Positions 1 through 6,141 of a stretch of 6,141 nt of DNA are shown in pieces. The DNA comes from Spirochaetaceae bacterium (GTDB taxonomy: Bacteria; Spirochaetota; Spirochaetia; Treponematales; Breznakiellaceae), in assembly GCA_031268255.1 (NCBI GenBank), contig JAIRXO010000224.1, positions 1-6,141 of the forward strand, given 5' to 3'. Every line of letters starts with the position of its first letter. Position 1 is the stretch's first letter. The notes beneath the pieces are model-generated. The model saw nothing but the letters and a program-made list of their open reading frames with translations, did not search any database and was not told the DNA's origin. The position numbers were made by a program, and so were the translations under genes.

Positions 1-197
1 AATGGGAAACCATCGACCACATACTCCTTTCAGCCGAATGGTTCGACGCGTCAGGCTGGGAATTTTTTGACTGCGCGGTGATACGGGACAGCCCTTTCAC
101 CGGCGCGTCAGGTCTGCCTACGGCCTATAATCCCCGGACAGGGTATGGCCTGAGCGACCATCTTCCGCTTGCGGTAACTGTGGTGCGGTACAGGTAG
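1..197 (+). CDS. Endonuclease/exonuclease/phosphatase (EEP) family protein, C-terminal fragment
   Basis: Only the last 64 complete codons are inside the window, read from base 3 to the TAG at 195-197; the start lies off the left edge. Two motifs typical of the C-terminal half of the EEP (DNase I-like) fold are visible: IDHILLS near the beginning (fragment residues 4-10) and SDHLP near the end (residues 51-55). In this family the Asp-His pair of the SDHxP motif belongs to the metal-dependent phosphodiesterase active site. The chain stops about nine residues after that motif, as usual for the family, so this end looks intact. Members cleave nucleic acids, phospholipid head groups or inositol phosphates, and this fragment cannot say which, nor whether a signal peptide exists. 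It ends about 100 bases before feoA on the same strand. A functional link is not indicated. Confidence 0.75.
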   Translation, partial: WETIDHILLSAEWFDASGWEFFDCAVIRDSPFTGASGLPTAYNPRTGYGLSDHLPLAVTVVRYR

Positions 198-231
198 GAG
201 GCTTTTTGAATTTTCTCCTTATCTCCCACCC

Positions 232-260
232 TTGAAAATTTTCCGGTTTTTTAGTAAGCT
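232..260 (+). promoter_or_regulatory. Weak candidate promoter for feoAB
   Basis: TTGAAA at 232-237 matches five of six bases of the sigma-70 -35 consensus. At 17 bases spacing lies TAAGCT (255-260), a poor -10 with three of six matches. The stretch between is AT-rich, including the palindrome GAAAATTTTC at 234-243. Other possible -10 hexamers, TAGTAT (263-268) and TAATAT (273-278), match four of six but have no good -35. Some promoter is expected here because no gene runs through the gap, but the exact one is uncertain. Confidence 0.22.
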
Positions 261-280
261 GTTAGTATCAGCTAATATCA
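251..280 (+). promoter_or_regulatory. Putative metal-repressor operator (DtxR/IdeR-like geometry) upstream of feoA
   Basis: Seen directly: TTAG (262-265), six bases, CTAA (272-275) form an inverted repeat. It is overlapped by a second one, AGCTG (257-261) with CAGCT (269-273). The hexamer TTAGTA also occurs twice, at 251-256 and 262-267, eleven bases apart. The classical DtxR/IdeR box begins TTAGGTTAGCCTAA, with the same four-six-four arrangement. Over the 19 bases from 262 to 280, 11 match the DtxR consensus by my alignment. The site lies 20 bases before the feoA start, overlapping any plausible promoter. Iron repression of feo operons by Fur or DtxR-family regulators is well known, but assigning a DtxR-family regulator here is inference. 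The inner six bases match poorly, so coincidence is possible. Confidence 0.35.
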
Positions 281-290
281 AGGCGGCAGT

Positions 291-297
291 AAGGAAG
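291..297 (+). promoter_or_regulatory. Ribosome-binding site that decides the feoA start
   Basis: AAGGAAG lies immediately before two tandem ATG codons (298-300 and 301-303). Its AGGA core (292-295) is five bases from the second ATG and only two from the first, so I prefer the start at 301. The first ATG would add just one methionine. Confidence 0.55.
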
Positions 298-300
298 ATG

Positions 301-549
301 ATGCGCTTATCGGATATTTCCAATGGGGCGGCGTTCAGTGTAAGGCAGGTAACGCTGAAAAAAGAAGTCGGGAAGCGCCTGGCTGATATGGGGTTTACCG
401 AAGGGACCACGGGGCAGGTTGTCAGGAAGGGGTTTCTCCGGGGGCCGATTCAGGTGAGGATTCGGGGTTATGATATTCTGATCCGCCGTTATGAGGCTGC
501 GGGTATTGAGGTTGAGGGGACGGACGCGGCGGAACCGGAAGCACTGTGA
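301..549 (+). CDS. feoA: FeoA, small cytosolic component of ferrous iron transport
   Basis: This 82-residue protein has the length and motif order of FeoA, an SH3-like beta-barrel protein that works with the FeoB permease in Fe2+ uptake, probably by contacting its cytoplasmic domain. Typical signatures are KRLADMGF (residues 25-32), a GPIQVRIRG strand region (48-56) and the closing RRYEAAGIEV (62-71). In the family these correspond to the 'RL.dMG' and 'lalrr.eA..I.V' patterns. The reading frame is open back to a TTG at 232, but those extra 23 residues do not look like FeoA and have no good ribosome-binding site in frame. The ATG at 301 follows AAGGAAG. The stop TGA (547-549) shares its A with the feoB ATG, so the two genes are almost certainly translationally coupled. 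An inverted-repeat operator candidate lies just upstream. Confidence 0.92.
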   Translation: MRLSDISNGAAFSVRQVTLKKEVGKRLADMGFTEGTTGQVVRKGFLRGPIQVRIRGYDILIRRYEAAGIEVEGTDAAEPEAL

Positions 550-2699
550 TGGACACTCCCCTTTTTCCAGACGCGCATGTTCTGCGCATCGCCCTTGCGG
601 GCAATCCCAATTCAGGAAAGACGACGCTTTTTAACGCCCTTACCGGGGCGCATCACAAGGTAGGCAATTATCCCGGCGTCACGGTAGAAAAGCGCGAAGG
701 GGTCAGGGTACGGAACCAGAGGCAGTACCGCTTCATCGACCTTCCCGGTGTTTACAGCCTTACGGCCTATTCCCTGGACGAGGTTGTCACCCGCGATTTC
801 ATTCTTGAAGAAAAGCCCGATCTCATCATCGATGTTCTTGATTCAACCAATCTTGAAAGAAATCTTTACCTCTGCCTTCAATTTCAGGAATTGGGTATTC
901 CGGTTATCGGCGCCCTGAATATGAGCGACGAGGCTGAGGCCAACGGCATACGCATAGACGAAAAACAGCTTTCCGTCACGCTGGGTATCCCGCTGGTTAA
1001 AACGGTCGGGCCCCGGGGAACGGGAACCGAGGCGCTTCTTGACTGTATTGACGCCCTTGTATCGGGGCAGTACGGAGAGGAGCGCATGATTCACTATGGC
1101 AGTGAGCTTGAAGCAAAACTTGAGGAACTGACGGCGCTTATTGGTTTGGACACGTCCTTTGCCGCCAGGTATCCACCGCGCTGGATGGCGATTAAACTTC
1201 TCGAAAAAGACGCCAACGCCTATAAAAAACTTGCCGAACATAAGGACAGGGATGCCCTTGTCTCTGCCGCCAGAAACGCGGTCGCCTGGATAGAAAAGCA
1301 TTTTGGCAAGGATGCCGAAATCATTGTTACCGAACAGCGTTACGGGTACATACGGGGGGCTGTGCGGGAAGCCCTTACGCTGGTCAAAACCGTTGACTTT
1401 TCGCTGACCCAGGCCGTAGACCGGGTGATTATGAACCGCTTTCTTGCCCTGCCGGTTTTTATCGCCGTACTCTGGTCCGTGTTTCAGCTTACGTTTATCC
1501 TTGGCTCCTATCCGACGGCCTTCCTCGAATCAGCCTTTGGCCTTCTTGGTTCGGCTTTTGAACATCTTCTCCCGGACGGGGTGCTTCGCTCGCTGATCGT
1601 GGACGGAATCATAGGCGGTGTAGGCGGCGTGTTTTCCTTTGTTCCCCTGATTGTGATTCTTTTCTTTCTTCTTTCCATTCTCGAAGATGTTGGATATATG
1701 GCCAGGGCGGCTTTTGCCACCGACAAGCTGCTTCATGCCTTTGGGCTCCACGGGCAGTCCATATTCCCCATGATGCTTGGTTTTGGCTGTTCTGTGCCGG
1801 CAATCATGGCTTCCCGCACGCTGAAAAGCAGGCGGGACCGCGTCATCACCGTGCTTATTACGCCACTCATGAGCTGCGGGGCAAAGCTCCCTGTTCATGT
1901 GCTCCTCGCGGCGGCGCTTTTTCCGGGACACGAGGCAAACATGGTGATGCTCATCTATGTTGCGGGCGCGGCTCTCGCGCTGCTGTCGGCGCTGCTTCTC
2001 AAACGCACCGTACTCAGGGGCGATCCTACGCCCTTTGTGATGGAACTGCCGCCCTACCGCGCCCCTACTCTCAGCGGCATACTGTGGCATGTCTGGGAAA
2101 AGACCTGGCAGTACATTAAAAAAGCGGGCACGGTGATCCTTTCCTCGGCGATTCTTATTTGGGCCATCACGAGTTTCCCCAGGCATGAATTAAGCGGCGC
2201 ACGGCAGGCCGAACTGCTCTCTTCGTATACCGAAGAACATCCCCTCTCAGGCGAGGCTGAACAGGCGGCGTTTCTTGAGGCCGCCGCAGCCGAAGAAGCA
2301 CTCAAGGGCAGTTTCGCCGGAATGCTTGGCAGAACCATAGAGCCGCTGTTCAGGCCCCTGGGATTCGACTGGAAAATATCGGTAGCGTCAGTAACCGGCT
2401 TTGCGGCCAAGGAAGTAATAGTTTCAACCCTGGGGATACTTTACCGGGTCGGGTCCGGGGAGGACGAGGAAAGCGAAGGGCTCCGTTACGCGATACGCAA
2501 TGACCCTGCCATGTCGCCCCTTGTGGCCCTGAGCTTCATGCTGTTTATACTGATTATTCCGCCCTGCTTTGCCGCCCTGGCAACCATGAGGGCGGAGCTG
2601 GGCTGGAAATGGGTCGGCTTCGAAATTGTGTTTCTTTTTGTTTTGGGATGGACGGTGAGTTTTCTGGTATTCAGAATTGGCTCTTTAGCCGCCGGATAG
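549..2699 (+). CDS. feoB: FeoB, GTP-dependent ferrous iron transporter
   Basis: This 716-residue inner-membrane protein imports Fe2+ and has the usual FeoB length. The N-terminal G domain shows G1 GNPNSGKT (residues 18-25), a switch I threonine at T45, G3 DLPG (64-67), G4 NMSD (124-127) and a G5-like PRGTGTEAL segment. A helical spacer follows to about residue 290. The membrane part begins near residue 300 and carries both gate repeats. One has GFGCSVPA with C414 and MSCGAKLP with C443, 29 residues apart; the other has GFAAKEV (617-623). A further PPC motif sits at C673 near the C-terminus. These cysteines belong to the proposed iron path in FeoB studies. The ATG at 549 overlaps the feoA TGA and follows GGAAG (537-541) at seven bases; a GTG at 546 would add one residue. 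There is no Cys-rich C-terminal tail and no feoC downstream. I see no frameshift or missing motif. Confidence 0.97.
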   Translation: MDTPLFPDAHVLRIALAGNPNSGKTTLFNALTGAHHKVGNYPGVTVEKREGVRVRNQRQYRFIDLPGVYSLTAYSLDEVVTRDFILEEKPDLIIDVLDSTNLERNLYLCLQFQELGIPVIGALNMSDEAEANGIRIDEKQLSVTLGIPLVKTVGPRGTGTEALLDCIDALVSGQYGEERMIHYGSELEAKLEELTALIGLDTSFAARYPPRWMAIKLLEKDANAYKKLAEHKDRDALVSAARNAVAWIEKHFGKDAEIIVTEQRYGYIRGAVREALTLVKTVDFSLTQAVDRVIMNRFLALPVFIAVLWSVFQLTFILGSYPTAFLESAFGLLGSAFEHLLPDGVLRSLIVDGIIGGVGGVFSFVPLIVILFFLLSILEDVGYMARAAFATDKLLHAFGLHGQSIFPMMLGFGCSVPAIMASRTLKSRRDRVITVLITPLMSCGAKLPVHVLLAAALFPGHEANMVMLIYVAGAALALLSALLLKRTVLRGDPTPFVMELPPYRAPTLSGILWHVWEKTWQYIKKAGTVILSSAILIWAITSFPRHELSGARQAELLSSYTEEHPLSGEAEQAAFLEAAAAEEALKGSFAGMLGRTIEPLFRPLGFDWKISVASVTGFAAKEVIVSTLGILYRVGSGEDEESEGLRYAIRNDPAMSPLVALSFMLFILIIPPCFAALATMRAELGWKWVGFEIVFLFVLGWTVSFLVFRIGSLAAG

Positions 2700-2752
2700 A
2701 ACGCCGGCTGTGGTCAGTACTTAACTTTGTCAGTGCTTATGGGGATTACCCG
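2700..2752. other. Convergent intergenic gap between feoB and thrS
   Basis: The feoB and thrS stop codons face each other across 53 bases. GCCGG (2691-2695, overlapping the feoB end) can pair with CCGGC (2704-2708) around an eight-base loop, but no T-run follows on the plus strand, so I cannot call an intrinsic terminator. Nothing better is visible on the minus strand. Termination may be Rho-dependent or use a structure I cannot recognise. Confidence 0.6.
2713..2739. repeat. Short direct repeat in the convergent gap
   Basis: GTCAGTACTTA (2713-2723) recurs as GTCAGTGCTTA (2729-2739), ten of eleven bases identical with a 16-base period. Its function is unknown. It could be chance, a remnant of a small duplication, or a binding site. 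Confidence 0.4.
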
Positions 2753-4558
2753 TCACAGTTCCAGGTCCCTCGATTCGACTTTCTTTACAGCGTAATCGGC
2801 AAATTCAGAAAGTTTCATGACCGCCATCTGTTTTCCGTCCCTGCGCCTAACGGACACGGTTCCCTCATCGGCCTCTCTCTGGCCGACTACAAGCATATAG
2901 GGAATCTTTCTGTTCTGGCAGTCCCGGATTTTCGCGTTGAGCCGCCCGTCGTCAAGCTCCGGTGACACCCTCAGGTCCCGCCCCTTTAGTTCAGCCGCAA
3001 CCTGTTTCGCGTAATCGTTAAATGTTTCGGAAACAGGAATGACGGCGATCTGCTCCGGGGCTATCCATACCGGAAAAGCGCCGCCAAAATGTTCTATCAA
3101 AACGCCGAAAAAACGCTCAAGGCTGCCGAGCAGGGCGCGGTGTACCATGTAGGGCCGCTTGTGCTGACCGTCGGCATCAACAAAAGTCATGTCAAAACGC
3201 TCAGGCATATTAAAGTCAAATTGAATGGTCGTCATCTGCCATTCGCGGCCCAGGGCGTCTTTGATTTTGAGGTCTATCTTGGGGCCGTAAAACGCGCCGC
3301 CGCCCTCATCAATCTCGTAATCAAGACCCTCGGCCATGACCGCCTTGCGGAGACTCTCAAGCGCCGCGTCCCAACGGCTCTGTTCGCCTACGCTTTCTTT
3401 GGGTTTGGTGGCAAGGTATGCCTTGATATCCTTAAAGCCAAAGACCTGCCATATCCTGAGACTGAACCTGAGAACTTCGCGTATCTCATCTTCCATCTGT
3501 TCGGGGGTGCAAAAAATATGGGCGTCATCCTGGGTAAACCCCCTGACCCTGAGCAGCCCATGAAGCACCCCGCTCCGTTCATAGCGGTACACGGTCCCCA
3601 GTTCCGCCCAGCGCAGGGGAAGGTCGCGGTAACTTCTTCCCTTGTTCTTGTAAATCATAATATGGAAGGGACAATTCATGGGTTTGATAATGTAATCCTG
3701 ATTGTCAATTTCCATAGGCGAATACATATTGCTCTTGTAAAATCCCAGATGACCCGAAGTCTCCCAGAGCCAGGACTTTCCGATATGGGGTGTATACAGT
3801 ATTTCGTAGCCGTTACGGTAATGCTCGGTACGCCAGAAATTTTCGATGGCGACGCGCATACGGCCGCCATTGGGATGCCAGTATATCAGCCCCGCTCCGG
3901 CTTCTTCGTGAATGGAATAGAGGTCCATTTCCCTGCTGACTCTGCGGTGGTCGCGCTTTTCCACTTCCTCAAGGAAGCTGAGGTATGCCTTGAGGTCTTT
4001 GGGATTTTCCCAGGCGGTTCCGTAAATGCGGGTAAGCATGGGACGCTTTTCATCGCCCCGCCAGTAGGCGCCGGCAATGGTCATGAGAGTAAACGCCGCG
4101 GAATTGATTTCCCTGGTGTTCTTTACATGGGGGCCCCGGCAGAGGTCGGCCCAGAGCAGGGCGCCGTCCGCGTCCCTGTTTTCGTATATGGTGATTTTGA
4201 CCGGCTGACCGTCAGGCCCTTCGGAAGGAAGATCCTCGATAAGTTCCAGTTTGAAAGGTTCAGAAGCAAAACGTTTTTTCGCCTCGTCCCTGCTTACTTC
4301 AACTTGAATAAAATCCTGGCGCGAATCAATGATCTTCTTCATCTCCGCTTCAATGGCGGGAAGGTCCTCGGCGCTTATGGCCCTGGGGAGAAGGAAGTCA
4401 TAATAAAAACCGTTCTCTATTGAAGGGCCTATGGCTACCTGGGTTCCGGGAAAGAGCGTTGTTACCGCCTGGGCCATGACATGACTCACCGAATGACGTA
4501 TCAGGTCAAGTTTTTGTGCCCCGCCGGGTTTTTCGGATTTCTTTTCTGCATCAGACAT
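2753..4558 (-). CDS. thrS: Threonyl-tRNA synthetase lacking the TGS domain
   Basis: ThrRS is the cytosolic class II enzyme that charges tRNA-Thr with threonine and removes mischarged serine. From the ATG at 4558 the protein has 601 residues, against roughly 640 in E. coli; the missing part is the N-terminal TGS domain. The editing domain starts almost at once, with HSVSH (H22, H26) and CRGPH (C140, H144), so all four editing-site positions are kept. The catalytic core follows, with the zinc ligands C296 (MNCPFH), H347 (DDAH) and H473 (MVHR). Their spacings of 51 and 126 equal those of the E. coli ligands as I remember them. Motif 2 is the GTVYRYE/RVRGFTQDDAH region and motif 3 is VHRALLGSLERF. 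The anticodon-binding domain covers about residues 498-601. A TTG at 4579, with AAAGG seven bases upstream, could add seven residues (MYPTGCR), so the start is not settled. The gene follows coaW closely and is probably in its operon. Confidence 0.96.
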   Translation of the reverse strand: MSDAEKKSEKPGGAQKLDLIRHSVSHVMAQAVTTLFPGTQVAIGPSIENGFYYDFLLPRAISAEDLPAIEAEMKKIIDSRQDFIQVEVSRDEAKKRFASEPFKLELIEDLPSEGPDGQPVKITIYENRDADGALLWADLCRGPHVKNTREINSAAFTLMTIAGAYWRGDEKRPMLTRIYGTAWENPKDLKAYLSFLEEVEKRDHRRVSREMDLYSIHEEAGAGLIYWHPNGGRMRVAIENFWRTEHYRNGYEILYTPHIGKSWLWETSGHLGFYKSNMYSPMEIDNQDYIIKPMNCPFHIMIYKNKGRSYRDLPLRWAELGTVYRYERSGVLHGLLRVRGFTQDDAHIFCTPEQMEDEIREVLRFSLRIWQVFGFKDIKAYLATKPKESVGEQSRWDAALESLRKAVMAEGLDYEIDEGGGAFYGPKIDLKIKDALGREWQMTTIQFDFNMPERFDMTFVDADGQHKRPYMVHRALLGSLERFFGVLIEHFGGAFPVWIAPEQIAVIPVSETFNDYAKQVAAELKGRDLRVSPELDDGRLNAKIRDCQNRKIPYMLVVGQREADEGTVSVRRRDGKQMAVMKLSEFADYAVKKVESRDLEL

Positions 4559-4559
4559 T

Positions 4560-4579
4560 CTGCACCCCGTAGGGTACAA
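4560..4579 (-). promoter_or_regulatory. Hairpin with UACG tetraloop covering the thrS ribosome-binding site
   Basis: On the minus strand, bases 4579-4572 (UUGUACCC) pair with 4567-4560 (GGGUGCAG) across the loop UACG (4571-4568). This gives eight pairs, two of them G-U. C(UACG)G belongs to the exceptionally stable UNCG tetraloop class. The stem ends one base before the thrS ATG at 4558. The only Shine-Dalgarno-like run, GGGG at 4568-4565 (six bases from the ATG), is mostly inside the 3' arm, so folding would hide it. No U-run follows, so it is not an intrinsic terminator. A role in translational control of thrS is inference. If the TTG at 4579 is the true start, the hairpin lies in the first coding bases. 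Confidence 0.45.
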
Positions 4580-4590
4580 CGATGCGCCTT

Positions 4591-5403
4591 TTAGCCGGTA
4601 AAGTCAAGGGCCGCCCCTATGGCCGTGGTGTATTCGGCGTATTCGGGGAACTCAAAGGCGATGCCGAACATACGGTTAAACTCGGCAAGTATGCTCTTGC
4701 CTATGGGGTTATTGCTGCCGTTGCCGGTTACAATGACGGTGTTCAGATTACGGCTCCTGGCGGCAAAGGAGGCAAGCATGCCGATGACCTGATACACCAT
4801 GTTGAGTATCGCAAGGGCAAGGTCCTCCCGCGAGGCGTTATCGGAAATTTTTCCAAAGTTCGCCGCGGTTACTTCCTTGTAGAGATACCCTATGTCCGTA
4901 TCGGCAATATCTTCGATTAAGAGGTCAACATTTTTAAGGTCGCCTGAGGAGGCAAGTTCAATAATTGAATCAAAATTATCCACCTGGAGCATTTTTTTTG
5001 AAAGCCCCATGATGGTGCCGCCTCCTACTCCTGTCCCGCCAAAGTGGCTTATTTTTTCGTTATCAACTTCGATGATGACCGTTCCGGTCCCGATATTGGC
5101 GATGATAATTTTGTCCTGGCCGGAAAGAGAGCGGCCTCCCATGCCTATGGCGGTAAATTCAACAACCTTCCTCACGGGAATACCGAATATGCTGGCGCTG
5201 ATTTTCTCGGCTCCCACGCCGGTAATATTTATCCCGCTGATTTCTTCTATATTAATGTTATTTTCCATGGTTATTTTGCCCAAAACCCCGGATGCTGAAG
5301 TAAGCGCGTCAAGGCCCTTGGTCTTGACCCGTATCATGCTCCCGTCATTCTTTACCGCGACCGCTTTGGTGGTAGTGCTGCCTATATCAATTCCTATGAT
5401 CAC
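4591..5403 (-). CDS. coaW: Type II pantothenate kinase
   Basis: This 270-residue cytosolic enzyme should phosphorylate pantothenate with ATP, the first committed step of coenzyme A synthesis. It has the ASKHA-fold ATPase pattern: the phosphate-1 loop GIDIGSTTTK (residues 4-13), VVEFTAIGMGG (80-90) with E82 as the likely catalytic glutamate by position, the phosphate-2 segment NIGTGT (103-108), and the hallmark FGGTGVGGGTIMGL (121-134). A late adenosine-type motif, VIVTGNGS, follows. The length fits the S. aureus-type enzyme (about 267 residues). The similar start of the BadF/HgdC dehydratase activators was considered, but this protein contains no cysteine and so cannot hold their [4Fe-4S] cluster. 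Translation starts at a GTG (5403-5401) directly after the TAG of the upstream dehydrogenase. thrS begins 32 bases beyond its TAA. It appears complete. Confidence 0.87.
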   Translation of the reverse strand: MIIGIDIGSTTTKAVAVKNDGSMIRVKTKGLDALTSASGVLGKITMENNINIEEISGINITGVGAEKISASIFGIPVRKVVEFTAIGMGGRSLSGQDKIIIANIGTGTVIIEVDNEKISHFGGTGVGGGTIMGLSKKMLQVDNFDSIIELASSGDLKNVDLLIEDIADTDIGYLYKEVTAANFGKISDNASREDLALAILNMVYQVIGMLASFAARSRNLNTVIVTGNGSNNPIGKSILAEFNRMFGIAFEFPEYAEYTTAIGAALDFTG

Positions 5404-6141
5404 CTAATACCCCCGCTCCTTGTCAATCAGATTTCGCGGCGATTCGCCCCGGACATAGCGGCGGAGATTATCAAGGGCCGTTTCGAGGGCAAGCCTGCCG
5501 TACTCTGGATGCATACCTGCATAATGACCGGTAAGCAGTACATTATCAAGATCCCAAAGGGGAGAATCAGGAGGAAGCGGTTCAACTTCGGTAACATCAA
5601 GGAGAGCGCCGGCAATGCGATGCGACAAGAGGGCCTCGATCAGGGCCGCTTCGTCGGTGGTGGCGCCCCTGCCTATATTGGCGTAGATGGCGCTTTGTTT
5701 CATCAGGGAAAATTCCTTCCTGCCAAAACTATGAAAGGTATCATCCGTGGAGGGAAGTATATTCACCACATAATCCGATACAGGAAGAAAATCACCAAGA
5801 CGCAAGGCGCTTTCCAAACGCAGACCCGGAAGCGAAGCGCCCTTTGAAACCGTGCGCCGCAGGGCGATTACCTTCATCCCAAAGGCAAGGGCGATACGCG
5901 CAACAGCTTCTCCTATTGCCCCATACCCCATAATCAGCATGGTCTTGTCAGTGAGTATCGAAACTTTGTGGCCTGAGAAATGGAGCCATTCATGCTTTTT
6001 CCGGGCCTCAAGGGCCGCCGGAAGAGAGCGGTTCCAGGCAAGGATGAGGGAAAAAAGGTGTTCGGCCATCTGGCTCCCGTGTATCCCTGACGCTGAACTA
6101 AGCATGAAAGGAAGGGTCTTTAGCTCAGGATATTTCCGCAG
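5404..6141 (-). CDS. D-isomer-specific 2-hydroxyacid dehydrogenase, N-terminus beyond the window
   Basis: The frame is open to the right edge, giving 245 residues. An internal ATG at 6105 is not the start, because the family motif SSASGIHGSQMAEH around it continues a longer N-terminal domain, so roughly 70 residues are probably missing. Enzymes of this family reduce 2-keto acids to D-2-hydroxyacids, or the reverse, with NAD(P)H. Visible are the Rossmann nucleotide loop GYGAIG (fragment residues 72-77), NIGRG (155-159) with the substrate-binding arginine, DVTEVEPLP (182-190) with the catalytic glutamate, and TGHYAG (204-209) with the catalytic histidine, where most members have a proline before that histidine. 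All three active-site residues are therefore present. The substrate cannot be read from the sequence; glycerate, lactate, phosphoglycerate-like or other keto acids are all possible. Its TAG (5406-5404) abuts the coaW GTG with no gap, pointing to co-transcription. Confidence 0.85.
   Translation of the reverse strand: MRKYPELKTLPFMLSSASGIHGSQMAEHLFSLILAWNRSLPAALEARKKHEWLHFSGHKVSILTDKTMLIMGYGAIGEAVARIALAFGMKVIALRRTVSKGASLPGLRLESALRLGDFLPVSDYVVNILPSTDDTFHSFGRKEFSLMKQSAIYANIGRGATTDEAALIEALLSHRIAGALLDVTEVEPLPPDSPLWDLDNVLLTGHYAGMHPEYGRLALETALDNLRRYVRGESPRNLIDKERGY
5410..5421 (-). promoter_or_regulatory. Ribosome-binding site region for coaW, inside the upstream gene
   Basis: On the minus strand AAGGAG (5421-5416) lies 12 bases before the GTG start, somewhat far, and a GGGGG run (5414-5410) lies six bases before it. 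No other in-frame start fits the conserved N-terminus of the kinase, so the GTG is well supported even though the exact pairing is unclear. Confidence 0.45.

Noticed and set aside
234..243. GAAAATTTTC palindrome as an operator or terminator
   Set aside because: It is a simple A/T run symmetry likely to arise by chance in an AT-rich promoter region, and there is no GC stem.
232..300. N-terminal extension of FeoA from the TTG at 232
   Set aside because: The 23 extra residues are not FeoA-like, lie across the presumed promoter and operator, and lack a Shine-Dalgarno site at proper distance; the ATG at 301 has AAGGAAG.
1530..2186. 218-codon open frame on the minus strand inside feoB
   Set aside because: It is a shadow of the feoB membrane domain; the translation is low-complexity and rich in Arg, His and Lys, as expected from the complement of hydrophobic codons.
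2691..2708. GCCGG/CCGGC hairpin as the feoB terminator
   Set aside because: The stem has only five pairs, overlaps the feoB stop codon and is not followed by a T-run.
3089..4423. 444-codon open frame on the plus strand opposite thrS
   Set aside because: It is antisense to a fully conserved thrS, its translation shows no recognisable domain, and long antisense frames are common opposite codon-biased genes.
4591..5403. 2-hydroxyacyl-CoA dehydratase activator (HgdC/BadF type), suggested by the N-terminal IDIGSTTTK
   Set aside because: No cysteine for the iron-sulphur cluster, and the GGTGVGGGT segment is characteristic of type II pantothenate kinase.
4892..5407. 171-codon plus-strand frame opposite coaW
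   Set aside because: coaW on the other strand carries all the family motifs; this frame has no recognisable signature or ribosome-binding site.

Overview
The window looks like ordinary bacterial chromosome: dense coding, short gaps, and no mobile element, CRISPR, tRNA or rRNA that I can see. It holds five genes in two convergent blocks. The organism is probably a spirochaete of the Treponema group. That guess rests on a threonyl-tRNA synthetase without its N-terminal TGS domain, a type II pantothenate kinase, and the look of the proteins and base composition. The sequence alone does not prove it.

Plus-strand block (1-2699): the C-terminal end of an endonuclease/exonuclease/phosphatase (EEP) family protein, a roughly 100-base gap, then feoA and feoB. 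The two feo genes overlap by one base (TGATG) and encode the bacterial ferrous-iron importer: FeoA is a small SH3-like cytosolic protein and FeoB is a GTPase fused to a membrane permease. All recognisable FeoB motifs are intact, and no feoC follows. The gap before feoA carries overlapping inverted repeats with the TTAG-n6-CTAA geometry of DtxR/IdeR-type metal-repressor boxes, which would fit iron control of the operon.

Minus-strand block (6141-2753, read right to left): a D-2-hydroxyacid dehydrogenase that runs off the right edge, a type II pantothenate kinase (coaW) that starts on the base after the dehydrogenase stop codon, and thrS 32 bases further on. The spacing suggests one operon. The coaW-thrS gap contains an 8-bp hairpin with a UACG tetraloop that ends one base before the thrS ATG and covers its likely ribosome-binding site. 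This is the most interesting unexplained structure in the window. The two blocks meet tail to tail in a 53-base gap at 2700-2752.

I found no obviously new multi-gene system. The points worth a second look are regulatory: the feoA upstream repeats and the thrS leader hairpin.
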